Assembly (NCBI GenBank): GCA_033398695.1
Contig: CM065809.1
Coordinates: forward strand, 178,426,501-178,490,500
DNA from: Orobanche coerulescens
Taxonomy: Eukaryota > Streptophyta > Magnoliopsida > Lamiales > Orobanchaceae
Direction: 5' to 3'
DNA: 64,000 nt
This document shows positions 23,864-35,982 of the stretch, one piece after another (positions within the stretch are counted from its first letter, which is position 1; every line of letters starts with the position of its first letter). Position numbers and translations under genes: made by a program. The notes beneath the pieces are model-generated. The model saw only the letters and a program-made list of their open reading frames with translations, was not told the origin of the DNA and made no database searches.

Positions 23864-23956
23864 AAAAAAAATATAGAAAATATAACACGCCCCCACCTTC
23901 CCTCCCTTGCTCTTTACCCTCACTCCCCGTCTCTCACAGCAGAGCAGAGGGAGAAA
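23864..23956 (+). promoter_or_regulatory. Short 5' flank/leader of MCM9
   Basis: Only about 93 bp separate the LINE target duplication from the MCM9 ATG. The stretch holds an A-run, AATATAACACG and a CT-rich leader (CCCTCACTCCCCGTCTCTC) that suits a plant 5' UTR. Any farther native promoter must lie beyond the LINE and the MULE. Confidence 0.45.
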
Positions 23957-26900
23957 ATGATGGTGGTAAAGGAAAATGACAGTGGGTGCAGAGAATTAAT
24001 GGCGAAATTCTTGACAGAATATCACTCGGAACAACTCCGGAATATTATCCTCTCCTCTGATACTCGACTTCATTATCCTCTCCATGTTGAGTAAGTTCAT
24101 TTATTTATATATTTCAGTCCCGCACTCCTTGTCTGTAACTTGAGTTCATCTCTCACATATGCAGTTGTGCCAATTGGCGTGCTCATTCGAGTAGTTGATC
24201 TTGTTAGTTTGTTTGCTTGTTTTTTTTTCCTTTTTGGAAACAGTTTCGCTGAGTTGATGGATGAAAATCCACAATTAGCTCACCTCATTTTCTCGCAGCC
24301 GACGGAATATTTACCCCTTTTCGACGAATCTGCTATCTGCGGTCAGGTTACTTTTAGCAGTTTCATTTTATAATTCCTTCTCTCAGGTCTGTGTATATTA
24401 GTTGAGTTGTTTCTGTATTTGGTCATCAATTATCACCAGCGTAAGGGTCTATACGCCTTTTGTTCGGTTTTCTCAAGGGAATTCACAGTTACATTTTTCC
24501 ATAAGGCTGAGAAGCTCATGTTATGTTGTTTGGGTCGAATGTGTAGGAAGAGATATATGAAGATTTCAAGAAAATGGAAAATGCTAGCGTGAAAGCCTAT
24601 GTACATGTTCGGATTAATATCTCCGGTTCTCCTCTGGAATGCCCTGGTCGGTTATTTGCTTGTTCTGCTTGACTCGAACATTTTGGATTCTTGTGAACTA
24701 CCTATTTTTATTTGAAAGTCTCTCTATATATGTTTATTTTTTTTTTTTGTTTGGTCTAATAGAAACTTTTCCGAGTATTGGACGTGTGAGAGTGAAGCAC
24801 CGCGGGATTCTTCTCACGCTCAAGGGCACAGTCATTCGGTCTGGAGCAGTTAAAATGATTGAAGGGGAGAAGATTTATGAGTGCCGTGTATGTAAACACA
24901 GGTTTGATTTTGTCCTTTATACATGCTTGAATTCTTCTGGACTAAGTATTTAGCAAAGTAATTGTTCTAATTGCTATAAAGCTATTTGATACGAGAATTA
25001 CATTCAAAAAAATTATTCTTTGAGAAGTGGGATAGCATATAGAGACTCTAATAGAGAGCTGCATTCATTTAGTTGCACAACTGTGCTTATTGTCCAGTGC
25101 ATAGAGTCTGTTGATGAGATGGATCAAAGCATACTTTCTTACAAATTTTTATTAGGAAACTTGATGCTTAGAAGTTCCTTGTTTTCTTGCTTGCAATGTC
25201 GATGATAATTCACATGTTGTTTGTCTGCAGTTCTGCTTCTAAATTCTAATTGATGGTAATGGCTTTCACGCACAGCACCAATACGTCTTAAGCTTGTAAC
25301 TGCTCTGTTGCAATGTTGTTCATGTGTAGATTCAATTAAATTGAAATTTATCATGTGTAGAATAAAAGTTTATCCAGAGGTGGAAAGCAGAAATACCGTA
25401 TCAAGGCCGACATTTTGCCCTTCTCAGGTTTGTTTTAAAGGTCCATCTGCTTATCTTGCAAATGCACTAGGAAAGTGCCACATGCATTTAGTCCTTTATT
25501 CTGCAGGTGAAGAACTTATTTTATGCAAGGTGTCTTGGTCTTGATGAGAATATTATGTCTGTGGTCAGCTGCTTTTCTAGCTAAGGAAACTTAGAAATGA
25601 AGATGGTATCTATTATCTACTTACTACTTGCTTTTTTTCAAGCAGTCCCTATTGTGCGTAAATATCCATTTGAATACTTATTAAATATTCATCATTGCTC
25701 GGGCCCTTCTGATTACTTGTTAGCCTTTCGACATAAGGTTTAGGTTTAATTTTCCTGCTCATAACTCATATGGACTCTAGTGTAGCAATACTATATTACA
25801 CTTACTAATATAGTATATTAATAATCAAATACCAAGGCCTTGCAAGCTAGCTTGCTAGATCGAGCATGAGAGTCAACTTCGGAAAAAACCTGGTCTTCTT
25901 GATTCCTTGATATATTATAGAGGTTTTATTTTGTTCTGTGTAGAATTGTGAAAGCACGCGTTTCCAGATAGTAGAAGACAACAAGGTATGCCATGATTAT
26001 CAGGAAATTAAAATTCAAGAAAGCACACAGGTTTTAGGCGTCGGAGCTATCCCGCGTTCAATTCCTGTTATTCTAAAGGATGATCTTGTTGACATAGTTA
26101 AAGCTGGAGGTACAGATTGCAGCTGAACTTATACTTTGAGATCTCATATTTCTCAAAGAACACAAGCGACATTACTAACTAAATCATACTTACGCTCGTC
26201 CTTTATTAACAAACTCTTGCACAACCCACTTTACTTATAGACTATAATAATGATCAACTTCAGGTGTACATTCCCACAAGCTCGTGTAATTTCTTTCTTA
26301 CTTTGCCTTCAGATGATGTAATTGTTACTGGAGTCCTCACGGCTAGATGGTCCTCAGATGTAAAGGACGTGCGCTGTGACCTTGATCCTGTATTAATTGC
26401 TAATTGTGTGAGGTTATTACCTTATTTGTTGACTCTCTTTTTTGTTTGTGTATGTAAGTTTTGACATGATTTTAAAATTGGGGAAATCAGTAAAAACATA
26501 ATGTGTTTGTTTTGGTTACATTTTGATGGGTTTGGAGGGTATTCTAACATTCCAAAAGATTGAGATAGGGTATCTTCTATTTACCAAAAATAAGGATATT
26601 ATTGTTCTGTGAAGGTCTTTACTATGCTACTTGAAGAAAGATAAATAATAACCGACACTGGAAAATCACCTCTCAATTTTTAAATGACTGCACTAAGGCC
26701 GGTTATGGCATATATGAAATTTGAGGTCCATTTTATTTTCAAAATCATTCAATACATGTGGTGAGATGATTTGAAAATCTCTCTGATCTTATCTTTATTA
26801 AGGCATATGTTATTTGCTTTACTTATTAAATGGATCTTTCGCTCAATTCTTTAAACTTTCTCTATGTTGAAAATTCTTTTTTTTTTTAGCAGAATGAATG

Positions 26901-28846
26901 AGTTAAAGTCAGATATTGATCTTCCTGACGACATGATTATGAAGTTCAAACAGTTTTGGTCGGGATTCAAAGATACTCCATTGAAAGGTAGAACATGTAA
27001 ATATCTTCTATGCATTACCCAACTTCTGTTTGACAGTGTAAATGTTTTAGGTAGAAATGCCATTCTTCGATGTATCTGCCCACAGGTTTTTGGACTCTTC
27101 ACTGTCAAGCTTGCAGGTAAGGGAACTTTACAGATGTCATTTCAGTGATGGCGCAAGGTCTCAGTCTTAAATTCAAAATTATCTGCTTCAAGTACCAAGA
27201 AATTTAAAATGACATAGTGTTCGGTTTAAAATGACATAGTGTTCCCCAACTATAGAAGACAAGATGATGGAGAATCGATTACGATGGTTTGGTCATGTGA
27301 GAAGAAGACCTATTGATGCTCCAGTGAGGAGGCTAGAAAGTTGGGGAACAAGTAATGTTGTGAAAGGTAGAGGAAGACCCAAGAAAACTTGGATAAAAAT
27401 GATTGAAAATGATATGCGGTTTCTTGGAATTGGAGAAAGTATGGCGATGGAGAGACAAATGTGGCGGGAAAGAATACGGATGGTGGATGGAGTCTGATTT
27501 TTTTTTTTTTTTTTATTTCCTAGTTTCTTTTATTTCATGTTATCTTTTAATTTATTTTTCAGGATTTTTCATTTTTTTTTTTTTAACATTCATTCTCTTT
27601 TTTTATTTGCTTTTTTCTCTACTTTTTCCCTCTTTTTTCCTTTTATGTTATTTATGTAATGATTATTGACGGTTTCAAAGTTTGATTCATGTTAGCCGAC
27701 CCCAAATCATTTTGGGACTAAGGCTTAGATGTTGTTGTTGTTGTTGTAGTGTTCGGTTTATTGAGCGTAACTAGAATGCATCACAGTGCTGAGGTTTCTG
27801 TTTGCTTTAGTTGCACTTACACTTATTGGAGGCGTCCAACATGTCGATGCTTCGGGAACAAAGGTCCGAGGAGAGTCTCATTTGCTTTTGGTTGGTGATC
27901 CTGGTATACATCGATTTTTTTCTTTTAGCTTTAATGTAATCATTCCACTTGAGCTTTGATTTCATCTTCGACTTATTGTTCCCTGATACTTTATAGATTT
28001 TTTCTTTCGTTGTCCATGGACAAGGTTAATTGCCTGCACTCTCTGAAATGTCTAGGCACTGGGAAGTCACAGTTCTTAAAGTTTGCTGCTAAATTGAGTA
28101 ATAGATCTGTAATTACGACTGGGTTAGGGAGCACTAGTGCTGGACTAACTGTCACAGCAGTCAAGGATGGAGGTATTGATAATATGTTAACTGTAAAGAC
28201 TTTTTGGAGCTTCATTATCAGACAATATCAATTTATCTATATTTTTTCTTATTATACTTCTACGTTAAGGGGAGTGGGTGCTGGAAGCTGGAGCGCTGGT
28301 GTTGGCAGACGGTGGTCTTTGCTGTATAGACGAGTTTGATAGGTACAACATACAGATTCAGCTTTTTCTCTAGATCTCACAAGCTAGTGATTTCAGATAA
28401 TCTGCTTGTGATAAAATATAGATTTATACCACTGTTGTTCTGGCCAAAGTAATGATATTTCCTGGATACATCATTTTTTTTTTTCGGAAAGGCGTGGATT
28501 TTTACGAAGTTTAATGGCAATTTAGTGTGAAATTTATGGGTTTTTTTTTTTCTGTTTTAACTTTTACGATCAGTTTCTCCGTCATATTCCTTTCACACTC
28601 AGCAAAAATACCTCAGTGCCTCTTTCACGAGGTCCTTTATATTGTACTTGTAATATCAGCCACATTTTCTAGTTGTGCTTTTGGCATGCCAGATGTAAGA
28701 TGTGTATGTTAAGAGGCATATATCCCAACTTTTTTTAATTCCTGATAGCATGAGGGAACATGATAGAGCAACTATTCATGAAGCTATGGAGCAGCAAACA
28801 ATAAGTGTAGCCAAGGTATAGTTAATATATCTACACGTTGTTTTTG

Positions 28847-28906
<60 letters not shown>

Positions 28907-31276
28907 CATTATTATATTATTATTATTATAGATATTGGCAAAGTGCTCCCATTATATCTTGTTGATTATTAGTTTCCCCCCTTTTAAGTTTTATATTGTT
29001 TATAACTTCAGTGTTCCGGTTGATTTTTATGTCATTGTATGACGCCTGGCATGCAAGCTTCATGATCATTAATTTCCTTTAAAATCGTGTTTTTGTCCAG
29101 AATAGAGAGAATTTTCGCTTTGTCACTTTTATACAAGTCATATCTTTGAGACATTATATAAGATGACTGTGATTGTATGACCATTCAAAGTGTTAAAAAT
29201 CTTCAGGCTGGTCTTGTAACATCGCTCAGCACAAGAACAATTGTTTTTGGTGCAACAAATCCAAAGGGACAGTATGACCCAGATCAACGTATCCTCTTCT
29301 CCGAATGACCTAATATTTTATTTTTTTGAAAGCATTATCCCTTGTATTTTATGCATAATAATATATGAAGGGCTGTGAACTGACTTCCTTCCTTTGAGCT
29401 TTACATCTTCATTCTTTAACACATGCTAGCTCTTTCTGTCAATACAACACTATCTGGACCCTTACTAAGCAGATTTGATATAGTTCTTGTCCTCTTAGAC
29501 ACAAAGAATCCACAGTGGGATTCGGTTGTTTCATCTCACATCCTTTCTGAGGTAAATAATTAGTAGTGTTAATGGCATTTCCATTTGGTCATGGAGCAAT
29601 TAAGTACTCTTGTATTGTTTGCATCTTCTTTGAACTATATTTGCAGGCACAACGGAGCAAAGGGAACCATGATGAAAATTTATCTGATATTTGGTCTCTT
29701 ACCATGCTTAGAAGGTAAGTTACTTGGAAAACGTGCCAAGCTAAAAAAGTGATATTTAATCTGCTTTTCGATGGTGATATCATTCTTTCCCTAAAGAGAA
29801 ATGATAGATTACTGCGTCTTTTACATCTTTAGTGCGTTACGTAACATTTTGATTTCTACGTTGCCATCAACATCATCATCGTAATCATCATCAACTGCAT
29901 GAAGCTTATAGTCTCCAATAATGGCCTAAAATTAGTTAACACTATAAATTCATACAAAAGGTGACGCCTTTCTCCGTGACGCAACCTTCATACCGAGAAA
30001 TGAGATGAAATTCCAAAACAGTCATCATAATAGGTGTATCCAGAGACAGGGATGAGTTGACATAATTGTTATTGCCATGTCCTACTGCAGGATTGATATT
30101 GTTAGATACATTGCGAGTCGTGGTATTGTATGGGTGTTGTTACTTTTTATCTTTCATCCCTTTTCTCTCTCTCTCTTTTTTTTTCTTTCTTTTTTCTATC
30201 TTTATCTTAGGTGTTCGATATTGATTTTGCATCGATGGTTATTTATCTTCTCAACATAACATACAACATCCTGTGATGTTGGCAACTGCATGAAAAACGA
30301 CCCCACTCATGAAAACAAATGCCCTTTGATGTGAATCAACAGTCCCTTCAATGCATTAGTATTTTAAATCTACTTGCGTGATAATGGAGCCACTTAACTA
30401 AACAGGTACATTCATTATGTGAAAGGATATTTCAGACCAGTCCTCACAAAGGAGGCCGAACAGATTATATCGAGCTATTATCAACTCCAAAGAAGATCAG
30501 CCACTCATAATGCAGGTTTTTCATATACAACTGCATAGGTTATTTAATTGCATTATTGTTTTTTCCTCTTCCTCTTTTCCCCTTAATTTTTTGTTTAACT
30601 AGAAATAATATCACAGCGAGGACAACAATTCGCATGCTGGAAAGTTTGATACGTCTTGCTCAAGGTACACTACTTGATAATCAATACCTATATCCTGGAT
30701 CCAGGTCGACATAGCAACATGGACCTAGACTCAAAAATAACAAACACATAAGAAACGAATAATGAATATGGATGAAGAAGATAGATAATGAATATCAATT
30801 TCATATTTATGTTTTCTGAATAGTATCTTTTCTGTCAGTTGATGTTCATTGTTTTATCGTCTTTCATTATTCGTTTATGGACCTGGTTCCAGGATATATA
30901 CTGCGACTTGTTCTCACAGTTTCCGATCTTTTTTGTTTTTTCCATTGCACAAACTTGTCAATGTGATATATAGCACATGCAAGGCTCATGTTCCGAAATG
31001 AGGTCACTCGGTTGGATGCAATAGCTGCCATATTATGTATTGAATCGTCGATGACTACCTCAGCAATAGTGGACAGTGTCGGAAATGCATTGCACTCCAA
31101 TTTCACGGACAATCCTGATCAAGAATGTATCCTTGACATCTTTCTCTATTTCAGAATTCAAATGCATACAGAAAATCACTGAACAAACTGAGCATCGTTC
31201 AAATGATGTGGAAAAAATGTAAATGTATGTAATAATCTTAAATTATTATTGGGGTGAATTACAAAAACTACCTCTC

Positions 31277-31343
<67 letters not shown>

Positions 31344-32019
31344 ATAACCAGCTAATTATTGCAAATACCCCCTTGATGTTTCGTTTATTATGTAGCAAGT
31401 ACTAGTGGTGTAAATGAGCCGAGCTGCTCGTGAGTCTCAAAGTTTGACTCGAGCTCTATTTTGACCAAGCTCGGGTCAAGTCGAGCTGGCTTTATCATAG
31501 TAGATCTGAGCTCGAGCTCACTTATAGTTACTGCTGGATCGATGTCCAGTCAACCGACCCAGACTATGTGTACTCTTATATTTGTGCTATTTTTAATATT
31601 TTTTTAGTATAAATTAAAAAAAGTTTCGAGCTTGAGTTCCAGCTCAAAAACTTTGCTCTAGTCAAAGCTCGAGCCGAGCTCCAGCCAGTGCCAGCTTGTT
31701 CGTTTACAGCCATAATAAGCACCCTCCTCTTGAAGGTGTAACTTGTAACATGGAGACAAATATCGAGGGGGATACTAATAATCTTGAAAGATACCAGGGA
31801 TTTTTAATTTTTTAGTTATTGTTTATTTATGTATTTTTTTTTAAAATGGCTGCACTTCTTTTTTTCATGAAGTACTAGTCATTCCATGCAATTCTCGATG
31901 CAATTTTCATTTTGGATCATCCGGAAACAGTCTCTCTGTGTTAAGACAGTGGTAAGGCCGCGTACATCCGATCCCCCCTTACCCCGCTTTTTGCGGGAGC
32001 CATTGTGGCATTGGGGTAA

Positions 32020-32062
<43 letters not shown>

Positions 32063-32243
32063 TTATGTATTTTTAAAACATTGGAGTTTCTGTAATTAGA
32101 TTGAACCTCAAGGGTGTTTTGTGCAATTAACCCTCTCTTTTTTATCCTTCACTGGAACTGCTTTAGATGCCAAACAAGAAAAGCTGATCCTTGAGAAACT
32201 GAGCTGCATGGATGATTTTCCGGAGATAAATATCTGCTGCTGA
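23957..32243 (+). CDS. MCM9: MCM9 DNA helicase, 20 exons, 659 aa
   Basis: MCM9 is a nuclear AAA+ helicase that works with MCM8 in homologous recombination and DNA repair. My exon model: 23957-24090, 24244-24346, 24547-24646, 24763-24901, 25361-25427, 25944-26109, 26313-26412, 26893-26987, 27051-27116, 27811-27903, 28056-28172, 28270-28342, 28749-28815, 29207-29288, 29430-29551, 29647-29714, 30406-30515, 30617-30664, 30974-31126, 32167-32243. All junctions are GT-AG and phases agree; the sum is 1,980 nt ending in TGA. Visible features are an N-terminal OB/zinc region (Cys153, Cys156, Cys178, Cys183), Walker A GDPGTGKS (352-359), Walker B CCIDEF (Asp414-Glu415), sensor Asn458 in GATNP and Arg finger 482 in [22 protein letters not shown] and [16 protein letters not shown] mark MCM9 rather than MCM8. 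Its length fits the short plant form, without the long vertebrate tail. Splice sites are predicted by eye. Confidence 0.93.
27229..27746 (+). mobile_element. 5'-truncated RTE LINE in MCM9 intron 9
   Basis: The target duplication TAGTGTTCGGTTTA occurs at 27215-27228 and 27747-27760. Inside are the RTE C terminus ([22 protein letters not shown]), a T-rich 3' UTR, GCCGACCCCAAATCATTTTG, and a (TTG)n tail. The first about 16 nt (27229-27244) are not LINE. They copy the adjacent upstream sequence AAATGACATAGTGTTC. Confidence 0.88.
28850..28931. repeat. (ATT)n microsatellite in MCM9 intron 13
   Basis: About 26 nearly perfect ATT units with one interruption near 28907. It lies shortly after exon 13 and is likely polymorphic. 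Confidence 0.95.
31279..31339. repeat. (GT)n microsatellite in MCM9 intron 19
   Basis: An uninterrupted run of about 30 GT units lies in the long penultimate intron (31127-32166). Confidence 0.95.
31403..31718. mobile_element. hAT-like MITE in MCM9 intron 19
   Basis: The left end TGGTGTAAATGAGCCGAGC and the right end GCTTGTTCGTTTACAGCCA are imperfect inverted repeats. Internal GAGCTCGAG words are typical of plant hAT-derived elements. No clean 8-bp duplication was found, so the class is tentative. Confidence 0.55.
31846..32053 (+). mobile_element. SINE-like retroposon in MCM9 intron 19
   Basis: A GTTTATTTATGTATTTTT-type duplication flanks the insertion (about 31823-31845 and 32054-32076). 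The body contains GGAAACAGTCTCTCTGTG and GGTAAGGCCGCGTACAT, typical of Au-like plant SINE 3' regions. It ends in (GTT)n, the same tail as the RTE LINE at 27746. Confidence 0.65.
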
Positions 32244-32409
32244 GCATCATCAAATTACCGACTTGCTGCATAGACGTCTATTTTTCTATATTTCATGTAT
32301 CAGCTTTGCCTTCTGATGCTGATAGAAAGTGGCCAGTGCAGGTCCGTCCGCATTTCGTCTTAATTTTTTTATGGGTTACTTAGTTCTCTACTATCTTAGA
32401 GCATTTCTG

Positions 32410-32920
32410 ATCATGGTTATCATGGCATAAAACGCGAGATGAGGTGAGGCGAGGCAAGGCGCGAGCCTGCTGCCTAGGCGACAATTAGGCGTCAATTCGA
32501 AATATATGTAATAAAATTTAATATTATAAACTGACTAAAGTAATTATATGTACAATTCCTCTTAAAATATAGTATATACACAACCATAAGCCTGTAACAT
32601 TATAAATTAAATTTATATATCAAGAAGATTGAAAAATAATGGAGAGAATGCAAATAAATAAATAAATAAAAAGACTACGTTAATTAGATGTAAGCAGATA
32701 TAGAGGTTTTTTTTTTTTCAACTTGTATTTTCAAAAAGAGCGGGTCAGATCCGGATCTAATACGGGTCTTGTGACCGGCATTGCCTAACGGCCCTAACCC
32801 ACCTAGGCAACGACTAGCCTCGCCTCGCCTTGCCCATTTAAGGCAGGTTGAAGAATCGTGCGGAATACAGCACTCGGGCGCCTAAGTGTCGCCTAAGTGA
32901 TACTAACCATGTTTTTGATG
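32410..32920. mobile_element. MITE-like element with GAGGCGAGGC arms
   Basis: The ends CATGGTTATCA and TGATACTAACCATG are imperfect inverts. GC-rich arms contain GGCGAGGC and GCCTCGCC words around an AT-rich core. It lies downstream of the MCM9 stop. No convincing target duplication was seen. Confidence 0.5.
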
Positions 32921-33837
32921 CGTACAATGGATAACAATAAATAGACATATTTATAGGTTAGCCCATGTAATAAGAAATTACTCTCCAATCAGTTCATTCT
33001 ATAATTTACTGTTAATTAGTTGGGATTTATCTTATTTACATACGGTCTCACGAATCGTCTGTCTGTCTGTAGAAGAAGCACCCATATCTTCTTTTTTTTG
33101 GGTACCATGTTTGTCTAACATGGTCCTTCACATTTTGGAAATATTTTTACGAGATATTTATGTGGTTTTGGCAGCTTAGCTGATGATTGATAAACTAACT
33201 TATTGAGATGCTATTATAAGTAAACTAATTTATAAGCTAGTTTGTGGCGTATCGAACGAGAATCTTATTTATTTATAGACATGACACATTTATTTCTCAA
33301 TCAATTGTGTGCACTGAAGATGCTCTTAAGCTCCTAATCCCTTGTATTTAATGCGACTCTGTTTGGGCAGGGTCTTGCAATCCTTGGACTCGAGAAATCC
33401 AAAGTCTTAATATTCAAGTCTTTAATTCTGCCTCCACTTATACAATATTTTTTTAAATATATATTATTCTTTTCCCTCTAATTTTATGGATATGTATTTT
33501 TATTTTTACATATACAATTTGGGTGCCAAATAGTGCGGGTATTGAAGAGATGATTGATTTGATACTATAAATTCAATATGTGTATCTCTCCCAAAAGTCG
33601 TTCTTTTTCAAGTGCTCTATGTGAAAAACAACATTTACTACATGAACAGTATTATATTGCATTATTATCACAATCACGTTCCTTCCAAAATCGCATAAAC
33701 TCCCTCATTTCAGTCATGGCTCTTGGATCCTATGTTTGTAAGCCAATCCAACTTTTATCCATCTTAAATTAAATACATGTTCAATATTTACTTGCATATT
33801 GTTATACAAACATACATATACATTCTTATATCTAAAC
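32921..33837. other. Intergenic, no gene seen
   Basis: AT-rich sequence without a supported coding frame, RNA gene or paired repeat ends. Confidence 0.5.
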
Positions 33838-33853
33838 ATCATATATATATATA

Positions 33854-34173
33854 GTGTAACTTTATTTTCAGAATCCTGTTAAGTGCGAGAACTGCTTTTT
33901 GTACTTCTAATAATACATAATGTACATCATGTGTCAATGCATACAACCCCTACTGATCATAACCCATACTATATAGTAGGGGTTATCATTAGTAGGGCTA
34001 TTATAGTAGGGGTTATCATCAGTAGAGGTTATCTCCCATAATAAAAATTGTATTTTACTATAATACCTTTTTGAATTAATAATATTTTTTAATATTTAAA
34101 AAAATCTCATTGGTTTAGAGGAGTTCTCGCAGTTCTCGCACTTAAAAGAGTTCTGAAAATAAAGCCTCCCTAT
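33854..34173. mobile_element. Inverted-repeat MITE E1, (TA)n-flanked
   Basis: The ends TTTATTTTCAGAATCCTGTT and its inverted counterpart AGAGTTCTGAAAATAAA pair over about 35 bp, including GTGCGAGAACTGC. Internal tandem words GTAGGGGTTATCAT repeat near 33975-34030. (TA)n tracts lie on both sides (33838-33853 and 34174-34192). Confidence 0.7.
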
Positions 34174-34192
34174 ATATATATATATATATATA

Positions 34193-34450
34193 AGATCAAA
34201 TGAGAATGGTTCTTATCCTGCGAATTGTGAATATGCATGAGTTTTGTACTAATTATGCATGAAATATATGTATTTCGTGCATCAAAATTGCAATGCATTA
34301 AAATATGCATCAAAATATCGATGCATTAAAATATTGCATTATATGCATCAAATTTTTGTGAGAATAAATCTAGGTCATCCATTTATCAAGATCTATGGAT
34401 GAAATTCATTCTTATTTCTTAACTTAAATTGCATTCTCACATGAACCCAC
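34193..34450. mobile_element. MITE E2 with TGCATGAGTTTTGTAC core, (TA)n-flanked
   Basis: The end phrases ATGAGAATG and GCATTCTCA are inverted. The core TGCATGAGTTTTGTACTAAT is shared with E4 (35705-35908) and the foldback at 49572-49974. (TA)n tracts flank both sides, the right one about 56 bp long (34451-34506). Confidence 0.65.
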
Positions 34451-34506
<56 letters not shown>

Positions 34507-34513
<7 letters not shown>

Positions 34514-35665
34514 GTTTGGGTTATTCTAAAAAGGGTCGTATAATAAAAAGTGTAGGAAGGATTGTGGGAGTGACATGTGTCATCCCCATTCCACATCATA
34601 TGACATGTGTCATCCCCACCCCCACCCCACCCCCCCGTGAAATTTTTTTTTTTCCTGCCAAATTTTTTTTTTTGGGGGGGCAAAAAATTTTTTTTTTCCC
34701 GCCAAAATTTATAAGTGCATCACATTCATAAAGTTACTGCATCACAATTATAATTTTAGTGCATTAAGGTTATAAGTTACTGCATCATAGTTGATGCACT
34801 TAACTATAAACTATGATGCAGTAACTTATAATAAAGACGCACCAAAACTTATTAGTGTGATGCACTAATGATATAAAAAAAGTGTAGTACTTGTATAAAA
34901 AAGAATCATATTTAATTTTGAAGCAATTACATACATATATGATGCAGAGAAACTTAGGATGATGCAGTTTCCTATAACTATAATGCAGTTACATACATGA
35001 TTCACTTACTTATAACTATAATGCAGTTACATACATATATGATGCAGAGAAACTTAGGATGATGCAGTTTCTTATAACTATAATGCAGTTACATACATGA
35101 TGCAGTTACTTATAACTTATAACTATAATGCAGTTACATACATATATGATGCAGAAAACTTAGGATGATGCAGTTTCTTATAACTATAATGCAGTTACAT
35201 ACATGATGCAGTTACTTATAACTTATAACTATACTGCAGTTACATATATATATATATGATGCAGAAAACTTAGGATGATGCAGTTTCTTATAACTATAAT
35301 GCAGTAAATTTATAACTATGATGCATTAAAACCCAGATGCATCACCGTTATGAAATTTGGTGCATCATAGTTATAACTAATTTTTATAACTGTGATGCAC
35401 CAAAATAAAATGGTGCATCATAGTTATAAAATTTTGGCGGGGAAAAAAAATTTTGCCCCAAAAAAAAAAATTTTTGGCGGGAATTTTTTTTTTCCGGGGT
35501 GGGGGTGGAGGGTGGGGTGGGGTGGGGTGGGAGGTGGGGGGTGGGGTGGAGGGTGACACATGTCATATGATGTGTCATATGATGTGGAATGGGGATGACA
35601 CATGTCACTCCCACAATCCTTCCTACACTTTTTATTATAAGACCCTTTTTAGAATAACCCCACCC

Positions 35666-35668
<3 letters not shown>
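34507..35668. mobile_element. Large foldback element E3, (TA)n-flanked
   Basis: Long inverted repeats pair GGTTATTCTAAAAAGGGTCG with its complement near 35640. Pairing continues through TAGGAAGGATTGTGGGAGTG and GACATGTGTCATCCCC. Homopolymer-rich steps (T-run, G-run, A-run) flank the centre on both sides. The centre holds about four tandem units of roughly 100-115 bp built from GATGCAGTTACTTATAACT words (34930-35320). No coding capacity; (TA)n at both outer edges. Confidence 0.8.
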
Positions 35669-35704
<36 letters not shown>

Positions 35705-35707
<3 letters not shown>

Positions 35708-35903
35708 CTTTCTACATGCGATCAATATTAGATGCGATCTTTCTGATCTTACTTTATGCATGAGTTTTGTACTAATTATGCATGAAATATATGCATTTCG
35801 TGAATCAAAATTTCAATGCATTAAAATATGCAATATATGCATCAAAATATCGATGCATTAAAATATTAGATTATATGCATCAAACTTTTTTGAGAATTAA
35901 TGC

Positions 35904-35908
<5 letters not shown>
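35705..35908. mobile_element. MITE E4, same core as E2, (TA)n-flanked
   Basis: It shares ATGCATGAGTTTTGTACTAA, TGCATTTCGTG and ATTTCAATGCATTAA phrases with E2 and the 49572-49974 foldback. The left end reads CGATCAATATTAGATGCGAT where the foldback has GTACCAATATTAGATGCAGT. A (TA)n run of about 70 bp (35909-35979) follows. Confidence 0.65.

Positions 35909-35979
<71 letters not shown>
35909..35979. repeat. (TA)n microsatellite
   Basis: About 35 TA units, the longest of the (TA)n tracts that separate the E1-E4 inverted-repeat elements. Confidence 0.9.

Positions 35980-35982
<3 letters not shown>

Noticed and set aside
25986..26003. Extra 18-nt intron in MCM9 (GTATGC...TCAG)
   Set aside because: Too short for a plant intron, and the read-through VCHDYQ fits the MCM9 family at that point.
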